DNA of 64,000 nt from an uncultured Roseiflexaceae bacterium (lineage in GTDB: Bacteria; Chloroflexota; Chloroflexia; Chloroflexales; Roseiflexaceae). The notes beneath the pieces are model-generated. The model ran no database searches and was not told the DNA's origin. It saw only the letters and a list, made by a program, of their open reading frames with translations. Below are positions 41,409 to 50,900 of this stretch, piece after piece. Every line of letters begins with the position of its first letter. Position 1 is the stretch's first letter. The stretch spans positions 44,603 to 108,602 of the forward strand of contig CALKHR010000191.1 in the NCBI GenBank assembly GCA_937988885.1, written 5' to 3'. Both the position numbers and the translations under genes were made by a program.

Positions 41409-44039
41409 ATGAAGCGCTTAAGCACAATCCTCTATCGACTTATTGCATGTGGCATGCTGACAGTTCTGATGCTTACTCCATCAGCATTCGCCCAAACCAA
41501 AGATCCAAATACAAGCCGTTCTGGCCTGGTTCCTCTCGACCAATCACCACGAGCTGATCGATTCGAGAGCGAGCCGGTTGAGATCGAGCCTGTTGCTGAG
41601 GAGTCAATCGCGGAGGAGCCGAGCGCCGAGCAGCCGATCCTTGAGGAGGTGATCGAGCCGGCGACCGCGATTGAGCCTGCTGATATCACGCCACAAGCTG
41701 CTGGCGACGAGCGTTGGGATGATCGTTTTGGTATGCCTGGTTTGCCCGACGAGGTGACGGCCTTCGCTCGCGCTGCCGATGGCACGCTCTACGCCGCTAC
41801 TGGCACGTACAACGCGAAGATGTGGCGCTGGGATGGGCGCGCGTGGAAGGAGTTAACGGGCGCCTTCAACGATACGGTGCACGGTATTGTGGTGAACGGC
41901 AATAACGTGTATGCGGTCGGTGAGTTCAGCAAAGTTGGCACCATCGCCGCGAATCAAATCGCCGTGTGGAACGGCACCACGTGGGCACGCGTTGGCACGG
42001 GCGCTGGGCCGCAACTCGTCAACCAGTATGGCGATGTTCAGACTGGCACCGTGTATGCAGCCGCTTTCCTGGGTGGCAACCTGTACGTGGCTGGCGATTT
42101 CAATCGCATCGGCGGCGTGAATGCCAACGGTATCGCCCGCCTAAACGGCAACACCTGGGTTGCGCTTGGCAACGGCGTTCGCATCGAGCACGACTTCGAG
42201 CCGCAGTTTGAGTCGGGTGTTGTGCGAGCATTGGCGGTTGCCAATAACAAACTGTATGTCGGCGGCATGTTCGAGTGGGCTGGCAATATCAATAATGCAA
42301 ACTCGTTGGCCGTGTGGGATGGCACGAACTGGAGCAGTCTTGGCGGCGGTGTGACCGACGATGATCGTTTCCTCGACCCGGTTGGCCGCGTGATGGCGAT
42401 TGCTATCAGTGGCAACAACATCTACGTTGGCGGCAACTTCGACCATGCAGGCAACATCGATGCGAAGAACATCGCGCGCTGGAACGGCACTAGCTGGAGC
42501 GCACTCGGCGACGGCGTGACGATCGAGTACGAAGATGATATCCGCAACGTTGTGAAGTCGATCGTAGTGGTCGGCAGCAACGTGTATATCGCTGGTGAAT
42601 TTGATACGGCTGGCGATCAGGTCGCCCATCTCTTCGCACGCTGGAACGGCACAAGCTGGAGCGCCCTGAACAACGATAAGAACTTCCAGGACTACGACGA
42701 AGTCAATGTGCTGGTTGCTGGCCCGAACAATGGCGTCTATGTCGGTGGTTCCTTCCGTCTAGGCGGCACGCACCTGATCAGCAACGCAGGTTTGTGGACG
42801 GGCACGGCTTGGCAGGCGCTGGGGCAGGGCGCTACCGAGAGTATGTTCATCAACACTGTTGGCCAGATCCGGGCAATGGCCTTCGATAACAACGGTCGCA
42901 TCTACGTTGGTGGTCGCATCGGCTCGGTTGGTGGCATGCCCGTCAACAACATCGCGATGTGGGATGGCACCAAGTGGAATGCGCTCGGCAGCGGCACCGA
43001 GGGCAACGGCGGCCAGAACGACGGCAGCGTCGAGGCGATGGTGTTGGTCGGCAACGATCTGTACGTCGGTGGCAACTTCACCAAGGCGGGTGGCGTCACC
43101 GCACAACACCTGGCCAAGTACAACATCGTCACTCGCCAGTGGTCGAGTGTTGGTGGTGGGCTTGATGGGGCCGTGAACTCGCTAACCTTCTCCAACGGCG
43201 AGCTGTACGTCGGTGGCAACTTCGACCTGGCTGGCAACGTCGAGGCGCGCGATGTGGCGATCTGGAACGGCACAAACTGGCGCAAGCTGGGCAATTCGCT
43301 GCAGATCTTCCAGGTGTTCGACTCGTGCAGCGAGCAGAACACGATCGTCTACGATGTGGAGGTGCAGGACAACCTGGTCTACATCGGCGGCAACTTCCGG
43401 TTGGCCTATCGCGGCACGGGCAACATCTGCCAGACCAGCAGCTACATTCTGGTGAACCACCTGCTGATCTTCGATATGGATACGAATGAGTGGTTCACGC
43501 TGGGCAAGGGCACGCCAGGCGTGTCGGGTGGCACCAAGGTCTTCGCGCATCCGGTGAGCGCGCTGCAGGCGAAAGGTGATTACCTGTACGTAGGCGGGCA
43601 CTTCACCAAGGCTGGCGATGTGGCGGCCTCGAACTTGGCGCGCTTCAAGCTCGATGGCACCTGGACATCGCTTGGCGGCGGTGTGAGCGGCACAGGCTAT
43701 GATGGTGCGCTCACGACTGGCCCCGAGGTGCGCAGCTTGTGGCTGGAAGGCAACGACCTGTATGTCGGCGGCGACTTCACGGCGACGGGTGGCACGGCTG
43801 CGCGCAACTTGGCGCTCTACAACATCGGCACCAATAGCTGGAGCACAATCGGCAGCGGCGTCCACGATCCAAACGGCAGCACCACGGTGATGAGCCTCCT
43901 GCGTGCGCCCGCTGGCCTGTACGTCGGTGGCAAGTTCCAGACGGCTGGTTTGCACTCGTCGGTCGGCATCGGCTTCTGGAATATGGGGCCGTTGCCCAGC
44001 CAGAACAAGCGTATCTTCTTGTCTGGTATTTTCGGCTAG
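41409..44039 (+). CDS. Secreted 13-repeat propeller-like protein B
   Basis: 876 residues, paralogue of 38274-40919, with the same signal peptide (MKRLSTILYRLIAC...AFAQ), a shorter acidic linker, the same 13 YVGG-F blades and the C-terminus KRIFLSGIFG. Differences lie mainly in the linker and in blades 3-7 (for example FEWAGNINNANSLAVW against FEVAGNLYTNSMAVW). The last four blades are almost identical, and much of their DNA is identical, so exchange between the copies is recent. ATG preceded by GAGAGG at a distance of about 12 bases in both genes. No adjacent secretion or sorting genes. Confidence 0.85.
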   Translation: MKRLSTILYRLIACGMLTVLMLTPSAFAQTKDPNTSRSGLVPLDQSPRADRFESEPVEIEPVAEESIAEEPSAEQPILEEVIEPATAIEPADITPQAAGDERWDDRFGMPGLPDEVTAFARAADGTLYAATGTYNAKMWRWDGRAWKELTGAFNDTVHGIVVNGNNVYAVGEFSKVGTIAANQIAVWNGTTWARVGTGAGPQLVNQYGDVQTGTVYAAAFLGGNLYVAGDFNRIGGVNANGIARLNGNTWVALGNGVRIEHDFEPQFESGVVRALAVANNKLYVGGMFEWAGNINNANSLAVWDGTNWSSLGGGVTDDDRFLDPVGRVMAIAISGNNIYVGGNFDHAGNIDAKNIARWNGTSWSALGDGVTIEYEDDIRNVVKSIVVVGSNVYIAGEFDTAGDQVAHLFARWNGTSWSALNNDKNFQDYDEVNVLVAGPNNGVYVGGSFRLGGTHLISNAGLWTGTAWQALGQGATESMFINTVGQIRAMAFDNNGRIYVGGRIGSVGGMPVNNIAMWDGTKWNALGSGTEGNGGQNDGSVEAMVLVGNDLYVGGNFTKAGGVTAQHLAKYNIVTRQWSSVGGGLDGAVNSLTFSNGELYVGGNFDLAGNVEARDVAIWNGTNWRKLGNSLQIFQVFDSCSEQNTIVYDVEVQDNLVYIGGNFRLAYRGTGNICQTSSYILVNHLLIFDMDTNEWFTLGKGTPGVSGGTKVFAHPVSALQAKGDYLYVGGHFTKAGDVAASNLARFKLDGTWTSLGGGVSGTGYDGALTTGPEVRSLWLEGNDLYVGGDFTATGGTAARNLALYNIGTNSWSTIGSGVHDPNGSTTVMSLLRAPAGLYVGGKFQTAGLHSSVGIGFWNMGPLPSQNKRIFLSGIFG

Positions 44040-44453
44040 ATCATTCACCAAGGACGAAGGGGGTTTGGCAACATGCCAAGCCCCTTTTGTGTGGGTGGAG
44101 GGATGTGTGGAAAAGGATGGCAGTTTATCATGCGCATCGATCTCGCTTAAGCATTTGCTCGGCAAAACCTCATACTCAATCCGCTTGTACAGTTGCACTA
44201 TCAAACCAGTTTTAGCCTGCGGCAACATAGTAATCCCGCAGCACCACTTATAGTTAAGATAAACAACAATGATGGCGCATTACCCATTATTACATCAACA
44301 ATATATGCCCGATACCAACAACAATACAACCCAATACATGGAAAAATGAGAACAATAATCCACGTTGACATAATCTCAAAAAGGAAATTTAAAATTTTCC
44401 ACATTATTGTTTCCTTGATGAATCTGGTAAATAATCAAGCACATTTGCTGGAA
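44040..44453. other. AT-rich region between secreted protein B and the Rhs remnant
   Basis: 414 bases. Contains the terminator of gene B and then markedly AT-rich DNA continuous in composition with the Rhs C-terminal tail, suggesting a single foreign insertion. Short open frames here have no supporting features. Confidence 0.45.
44060..44089 (+). terminator. Intrinsic terminator of secreted protein B
   Basis: GGGGTTTGGCA (44060-44070), TGCCAAGCCCC (44074-44084), then TTTTG. Confidence 0.8.
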
Positions 44454-45221
44454 TCAGGGGGTTGAATTACTCATTGTAGTAGACAAAATTCCTCCCGCGG
44501 AATACATACGTTTATATATTGAAATTGCATTTGGATCGGGAATTAGCGCATAGGAATCTTGGTATGATCTCTGTAGTGGACTTAATCCCCTGATGCGCTT
44601 ATCCTGTACACCTTGCAATGTTTCTCCTACCGCTGCCCCAATACCACCTGTTACAGCACCTACTGCTGCTGCACGTATAGGATCAACAGGTTCAAATTGG
44701 CAAGGTGTTAAAAATTCTTGTGCTTCATTTTGAAGCAATGCACCCCCAGAACTAATAACAGCACTTGCTGTAGCATTCAATGCGATCTTAGTCGCAACCG
44801 ATGTAGCAGCTTTTGCTATCTGAGCTCCTACTCCAACTCCTATTGCACCAGCAACAGCACTTACACCAACTTGGGCCCAATTAACTTTTTGGATATCTCC
44901 ACCATTCGTAACAAGTTGTACAGCCAGATCGATACCACCTCCAAGTAAAGCCCCTACACACCATGGACAATGCCCACTGGGATCGGTAACATAGACTGGA
45001 TTATTCAGCGTATAGGCGTAGCGATTGAGATTCTGCGGGTTCGCTGGCCCGCTGCCACCCGAGGCCCAAGCGCTGCGCTCCACCGCGTCGAGCGATGCAA
45101 CCGTCAGCGGGTCGCTCCCTGGCACCACCGTATCCGCGCTGATAAACCGCGCCAGCAGCGGGTCGTTCATACGGGCATTGCAGTACAGCAGGCCGCTGAT
45201 GTCGAGGCGTTGAGCGTGGAG
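44454..45221 (-). pseudogene. Truncated Rhs-repeat protein: core end plus variable C-terminal tail
   Basis: An open frame from 45221 (a stop lies just upstream at 45224-45222) reads LDISGLLYCNARMNDPLLARFISADT and RYAYTLNNPVYVTDPSGH, the end of an Rhs/YD-repeat core. The thousand-plus residues of YD repeats that should precede it are missing. After DPSGH comes a hydrophobic Ala/Gly-rich stretch (about residues 70-150) and an unrelated end, in DNA much richer in AT than the surroundings, as is usual for exchangeable Rhs toxin tips. An internal ATG at 45170 could make 238 residues. No immunity gene is evident downstream. Best read as a displaced tip or degraded remnant. Confidence 0.75.
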
Positions 45222-45280
45222 TTATCCACGAATGACGCGGATGGCGAGGGCACGGGAAGCGTGGCGCGCGTTGCACAAAC

Positions 45281-45309
45281 TCGACAGTAGCGCGCCGCTC
45301 TGGTACGAT
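45281..45309 (+). promoter_or_regulatory. Possible promoter of hisA
   Basis: TCGACA (45281-45286), 17 bases, TACGAT (45304-45309) with an upstream TGG that gives an extended -10. Ends 33 bases before the hisA start. Confidence 0.4.
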
Positions 45310-45342
45310 ACCGCCAGCAATCCTTGTAGCATAGAGTTTGTT

Positions 45343-46110
45343 ATGCGTTTTCGACCTTGTATCGACCTTCGCGATGGACGCGTCGTCCAAATTGTCGGCG
45401 GCACGCTCCAGGATGACGCAAGCCGCGTCGTCACCAACTTCGTGAGCGATCGCTCGCCCGCCGACTACGCCCACCTCTACCAGCGCGATGCCCTCACTGG
45501 CGGGCATGTGATCGCGCTTGGACCCGGCAACCACGAAGCAGCCCTCGAAGCTCTGCGCGCCTATCCCGGCGGCTTGCAGATGGGTGGCGGCATCACGCCC
45601 GACAATGCCCACATCTACCTAGATGCGGGAGCCAGCCATGTGATCGTCACATCGTACATTTTCCAGCAGGGCCAACTCGATACCGCACGCCTTAAGGCGC
45701 TTCGTGATGCGGTGGGCCGCGAGCGCCTGGTGCTCGACCTGAGCTGCCGCCGCCGCGATGGCAGCTACTGGGTCGTCACCGACCGCTGGCAGCGCTTTAG
45801 CGACCTGAAGTTGACGCCCGCCACGCTCGAATACCTGGCCGAATCCTGCGATGAGTTCTTGGTCCACGGCGTCGATGTCGAAGGGCTACGGCTGGGCATT
45901 GAGCACGCGCTTGTCGAGCTGCTGGGCGAATCGTCGCCGCTCCCCGTCACATACGCAGGTGGCGCACGCACGCTCGACGACCTCGAGTTGGTCAAGCAAC
46001 TCGGTCGGGGCCGCGTTGACCTGACGATCGGCAGTGCGCTGGATATCTTCGGTGGCACACTGCCCTACGCCGATGTCATCGCCTGGCAGCGGCGCCAAAG
46101 CTCTTCGTAG
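45343..46110 (+). CDS. hisA: HisA isomerase of the eukaryotic type
   Basis: 255 residues. ProFAR isomerase, fourth step of histidine synthesis. The sequence follows the eukaryote-type HisA (yeast His6-like), not the usual bacterial one: FRPCIDLRDGRVVQIVGGTL, HVIALGPGNHEAA, PGGLQMGGGI, GASHVIVTSYIF, LVLDLSCRRR, FLVHGVDVEGLR, TIGSALDIFGG. Catalytic Asp in CIDLRDG and a second Asp/Thr pair in the barrel are kept. Start ATG 45343; the upstream in-frame extension is unrelated. It is 22 kb from the main his operon, which lacks hisA, so it probably supplies that step. Followed after 17 bases by a kinase-like gene. Confidence 0.93.
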   Translation: MRFRPCIDLRDGRVVQIVGGTLQDDASRVVTNFVSDRSPADYAHLYQRDALTGGHVIALGPGNHEAALEALRAYPGGLQMGGGITPDNAHIYLDAGASHVIVTSYIFQQGQLDTARLKALRDAVGRERLVLDLSCRRRDGSYWVVTDRWQRFSDLKLTPATLEYLAESCDEFLVHGVDVEGLRLGIEHALVELLGESSPLPVTYAGGARTLDDLELVKQLGRGRVDLTIGSALDIFGGTLPYADVIAWQRRQSSS

Positions 46111-46127
46111 CGCACAAGGAACAGCCA

Positions 46128-47048
46128 ATGTCGTTACATCATCTCATCGCAGCGATCGCGCCGAAAGCTCGGTTGCTGCGCGCGTGGGAACTGACTGGTG
46201 GCATCTCGGCACGCACCACGGCCATCACATACACCCACGATACGCGCACCGAGCGCGTGGTGCTGCGCCAACCCAGCGCCACCACCCTACAACGCGACCC
46301 ACAGGCGGCCACCCGCGAGTACTGCCTGCTTGAACAACTCACGCTGCACGGCCTCGCAGTGCCGCAGCCCATCCTGCTCGACGAACAGGGCACGTACAGC
46401 GGCAGCCCTGGCTTGGTGGTCAGCTTCATCGATGGCGAACCGAGCTATGCCCATACACCCGTCGCCTCCTTCGCGGAGCAGATAGCAGCACAACTTGCCT
46501 CCATCCACAGCATAACAGCGCCAACTATCACACTGCCCGCCCCACCCGAGCCGCTAGCGAGCCTGCCGCTGCCTGCCACACACCGCCTGTTCGATCCACA
46601 GGCGTATGCCGCGCTCGCTGCCGCCTGGCCCTGGGCGCAACAGAACAAGAGCACACTGCTGCACGGCGATTTCTGGCCCGGCAACTGGCTCTGGCGCGAC
46701 GGCGAACTGGTTGGAATTATCGATTGGGAGGATGCGGCCCTCGGCGACCCGCTGATCGATCTGGCGATCTGTCGGCTGGAGTTGTTGTGGATCTTCGGGC
46801 CTGACGTGATGGAGGAGTTTATGCAGGCGTACCGAGCGAGGATGTCGCTGCACTTCGGCAATCTGCCGTATTGGGACCTCTACGCGGCGATGCGGTTAGC
46901 CCGCTTGGTCGGCAGCGATCTTGAGGGGTGGGCGGCCTTCTTCGAGCCGTTCGGGCGTGGCGACATCACTGCTGAGACGATCGCCGCTCATCACCGCTGG
47001 TTTGTGCGTCAAGCACTGGCGCAACTCCCCGCCCCTTCAACATCGTGA
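46128..47048 (+). CDS. Aminoglycoside-phosphotransferase-fold kinase
   Basis: 306 residues. APH/choline-kinase fold: nucleotide loop ELTGGISARTTAI, catalytic loop LLHGDFWPGNWLW (Asp and Asn), metal-binding IIDWEDAALGDPLIDLA. The substrate is not evident; genomic APH-like proteins often phosphorylate small metabolites. AAGGA before ATG; 17 bases after hisA, so likely co-transcribed. Converges on the receiver-HTH gene, with 17 bases between stop codons. Confidence 0.82.
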   Translation: MSLHHLIAAIAPKARLLRAWELTGGISARTTAITYTHDTRTERVVLRQPSATTLQRDPQAATREYCLLEQLTLHGLAVPQPILLDEQGTYSGSPGLVVSFIDGEPSYAHTPVASFAEQIAAQLASIHSITAPTITLPAPPEPLASLPLPATHRLFDPQAYAALAAAWPWAQQNKSTLLHGDFWPGNWLWRDGELVGIIDWEDAALGDPLIDLAICRLELLWIFGPDVMEEFMQAYRARMSLHFGNLPYWDLYAAMRLARLVGSDLEGWAAFFEPFGRGDITAETIAAHHRWFVRQALAQLPAPSTS

Positions 47049-47065
47049 GCGTACCAGGCCACAAG

Positions 47066-47893
47066 CTACATGCGATACCAATACACCAACATCGCCAGCA
47101 ACAGCATCATCAGCGACATCGCGAATGCCAGCGACGGCATCACCTGGGCGTGTACGGTCGCCGATTTGCTGCGCGATCGCTCGGTCAGATCGCGGATATC
47201 GAGGGACAGATACTCGCAGTACTGGCGCACAACCCGTCGCAATTCGGAGCGCGGCACGTAGTCGAAGTTCTCCTGCTCGATCGCCTGCAAAAACTCCCAG
47301 CGGATCTTGCAGGCGCGCTCGACCTGGTGCAACGAAAGTTTCTGGCTCAGGCGCGCCTCGCGCAGGCGCGGCCCCAAGCGTGTCGCTGGCTTGGTAGCCT
47401 CTGCGATCGGCGCGGGCTTCGGCTGCTCGACGGGGTGCTCGTGATGGGCGCGGTTGCGCACAGCCAGCGCGGCCATCTGCATATCTCGCTGAAACGGCGT
47501 ATGCACCGACGCGAAGGTTGGACGCATACCGGAGCTGCGGCGCATCACCGTTTGGATGCGGGCCTGCAACTGCGCCAAGCTAAACGGCTTGGTGATGTAA
47601 TCGTCGGCACCTGCGTTGAGGCCGGTCACCACATCACAATCGGCGCCTTTGGCCGTCAGCATAATCACAGGCGTCGATGAGCACGCCCGAATCTGTCGGC
47701 ATATCTCCCAGCCGCTGATATGCGGCATCATCACATCGAGCAGCACGAGATCCGGCGGCTCCAGCGCGAACTGTCGCAACGCCTGCATCCCGTCCGAAAC
47801 ATAGTTGACTTCGTAGCCAAGGCCTTGCAATTGATACATCAACAGCTTACCAATCGCCAGCTCATCATCAACTACCATAATTCGTGTTGCCAT
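47066..47893 (-). CDS. Receiver domain fused to RodZ-type HTH and a C-terminal membrane helix
   Basis: 275 residues. Receiver 1-120 with acidic pocket DDE (9-11), phospho-acceptor Asp53 (LLDVMMP), Thr80 and Lys102 (ITKPF). After a Pro/Ala-rich linker, residues about 173-235 form an HTH_25 domain as in RodZ (LGPRLREARLSQKLSLHQVERACKIRWEFLQAIEQ...). A hydrophobic helix (about 251-271, LAFAMSLMMLLLAMLVYWY) ends the protein. This would tether a phosphorylatable RodZ-like module to the inner face of the membrane. Start ATG 47893 with GAGGAG upstream. Follows the NTPase-HEAT gene after 74 bases. In RodZ the HTH contacts MreB; whether this one binds MreB or DNA is unknown. Confidence 0.85.
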   Translation of the reverse strand: MATRIMVVDDELAIGKLLMYQLQGLGYEVNYVSDGMQALRQFALEPPDLVLLDVMMPHISGWEICRQIRACSSTPVIMLTAKGADCDVVTGLNAGADDYITKPFSLAQLQARIQTVMRRSSGMRPTFASVHTPFQRDMQMAALAVRNRAHHEHPVEQPKPAPIAEATKPATRLGPRLREARLSQKLSLHQVERACKIRWEFLQAIEQENFDYVPRSELRRVVRQYCEYLSLDIRDLTERSRSKSATVHAQVMPSLAFAMSLMMLLLAMLVYWYRM

Positions 47894-47967
47894 AGATCTG
47901 CTCCTCGTGAGGCGATCCATATCATCGGTCGAACCACGGACAAGCGCGTTCTTCAAGCGCGCCTGTT

Positions 47968-50900
47968 TCACTGAAGGCTGACAGCGCGACGGTCAAGCTC
48001 GTTCTCGGGTTGTTTGACGCGTCGCAGCGCGAGAGTCGCCCAATGGCGCACATCCGCACTGCGGTTGGGATCTTCGGCGATACGACCAAGCTCAAGCCAA
48101 GCCAACGAACCGCCAATCGCTCCAATACTGTTGATCCAATGCAACATCCGACTAGGCGAAGTGGTATCCTGTTCTACAAGCCGCAGCAGCGTGCTGAGCG
48201 CGGGAGTGTAGCCTGCGCGGCCTAACAGCTCAGCAGCCAAGCAGCGGAGATGTTCATCATCGTCGGCGGAGCCAACAATCTCAAGCAGCGCATCGAGCGC
48301 CTGAGGTTGGTCGCCAAACCGCTCCAGAATGCGCAAACGCAGCAACAGCGGCCACGATCGGTCGGTGAGAATGTTCAACAACTCGGTGGCAGAGTTGCTG
48401 GTGTTGATCAGGTGCTCCAGCGCTTGCAGGCGCAACGGCAACGCGCCCTGTTCGAGATAACCGCGCAGCAGGGTGCGGAATTCCGGGCCACCCAAGCGCA
48501 ACAGCGCGCCAACCGCCTCGATCCGCACAGCACGCTCGGCATTTGGGTCCTGCGAGATGCGCACAAGGTTCGGTGTGATGGTCGAATCGCCGAGCACGGC
48601 CACCCCCGCGATGGCCGTCTGTGCGACATCGGCGCGCTCGTCCTGAGCGTAGCGCAACATCAACGGCAACGATTCGTGGTCGTGTGCGCGTCGCAGCGCC
48701 TGCAACAAGCCGACCTGGATGCGCACGGGCATCCGCTCGCGGCGCAGCATATCGCGCAGTTCGTGTCTCGCTTGCTCGCTCAGTTGGCTCGGCAGATGCT
48801 CGGCGGCCAAGCCGCGCATCGTCTCGTCCTCGGAAGCATTGCTCAGCAAACGCAACAGCGCAGGCTCGGTATCGGGATGATCGAGCAGGCCCAACGCCAG
48901 CACGGCTTGGCTGCGCAGATGCGTGTCGGTTGTGTGATCATCGACGAGTTGCAGCAGCAGCGGCAGCGCGCTCAGATCGCGCCGTTGACCCAGCGCCTCG
49001 GCCAGCGCGCCCCGCGTGAACGCATCAACATCGTGGCGCATCAACACCTGTTGCATCGCCAGGTTGCCCTGCGGGTGATCCGCAAGATGACGCACCGCCA
49101 GCCAGCGAGTGAGTGGCGATGCCTCTGCGGCCACGATCAATTCGGCCAGCGTCTCGGCGCTCTTAGCGCCATCCACTTCCGCGAGCGTAGTGATCAGCTC
49201 ATCGGTGGCACCACCGCTCTCGCCGCTCAACAGTGCCTCGATAATCGCGGAGCGCACCGACGCGCCGCCGATCGCCACAAGACTCGCGGCAGCACCAGCG
49301 CGGATCAGATCGGCCTCGCTCACTAAGAACTCGCCGAGCGTCGATGGTCGGTCGGCGGGCGTGGCACCCTCGGCACAGGCCAACGCCAAACGCATCTTGA
49401 TCGTGGCGGGCAACTCAGCCGCCTCCAGGCATTCCTGCGCCGAGAGGTCTTGAATGTGCGAGGGCAGACCTCGTTGCAAGCGCGCCAGCGCTTCAGCCCT
49501 CAACAACTGGCTCAATGGCTCGATCGCGCTCTCATCGCCCAACACACCTAGCGCCCGAATCACCGCCAACGTCAGGCCGACATCGGTGGTCACCGAGTTC
49601 AGCACATGCATCAGCGTGAAGGAGACCTGCGCGATCCGCTCGTGACGCTGGCCAAGTTGACCAAGCGCATCACAGATGGCTTCGGCAAGCCCAAACGGCA
49701 GATCAGGCCCGTAGAGCAGCGTTTGCAGCTCGTCGATCACGTGGGATTGTTCGGATCGCCCAAGCACGTGCACCGCTGTGATGCGGAGTTCGGGGTGGAC
49801 CTGCGCATCGCCAGCCAGCGCGAGCAACGCAGCCACGTTCGCATCGGCGTTGCCCAGCGCCTCAACGGCGTGAATGCGCATATACAGCGGCAACTCAGCG
49901 TTGCGCACGCACGACACAAGCAGGTCGTTCGCCTCGGGGCCGGCGTGCTTGGTGATATGCTGAAGTGCGCTCATCCGCGCTTCCCACGGGGCATGCGCGT
50001 CGAAGATCGTGCGGCTCAACGTGTTCAGCGCTTTGTTGATCGGCTGGGCAGCGAGCGCATCGATGGCGTGGCGCTGCACTTCAACAGATTGATCGTGCAG
50101 GGCGCGCTCGATCACCTCGCTGCTGGCGGGGTGGCGCGTATCGCCGAGCAACTTCACGGCGGCCAGATGCGCATCGAGCGGCAGGGTCGCGTCGTCGAGA
50201 ATGGCGTTGGCCACCCGACGGCGGCGTCCCTCACCCGCCGACGACGTGAACAGCGCGGAGAGCGCTTCATCGGCATGGGGCGCGAGCAATTGGCGAGTTC
50301 GGGCGCTGCGGTTGGCCTGCACGAAGGCCCAACGGGCCAACGCGGCAGGATCGCCCGGCGGCACGCTATCGGCCTCGACGGGCAGTTCGAGCAGCCGATC
50401 CGCCAACGACCAGGCCAGCGTCTCAGGGATTGTGCTGTCGTAGGCGAGCCGAGCGATATGCGGCGCAGCGATGTCGTCGGGCATGGCCGTGAGAAGCCGC
50501 AGCAGCGTCTGTTGACCCGATTCGCCTGCGTTCGCGAGGTTGGGCAGTTCGGTCGCCAGCAACGAACCGATCGAGAGCAACACGGCCCGCGCCGCCGAGC
50601 GCTGTTCCGGCGTACCAGCGCGCGTCAGCCGCACCAACGCGCCCGTGATGCGCAGCGTCCAAGTGGAGCAGGGCGGCACTCGTTCGCGCAGGCAGTGTCC
50701 CAGCACCAGCACGTCGTCGGGGCGAGGATGCCCATTCTGCCACAGCGTCACGTAGAGCGGGCTGGGATCAACCAGCATCGTGGCGATCAGGCGGGCCAGT
50801 TCGTCGCGCTCGATCTGATCGACTTGGTGCAGCAGGTCGAAGCGCTCTTCTTCAACCAGTTGGCGGGCAGCCAGGTAACGACGGGCTTGTGGGTAAATAA

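Larger units (their letters stand above)
41228..44090. repeat. Tandem duplication, unit B
   Basis: Second unit of the duplication described for 38084-40972, including upstream block, gene and terminator. Tracts 42936-43132 and 43581-43969 are identical to unit A. Confidence 0.8.
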
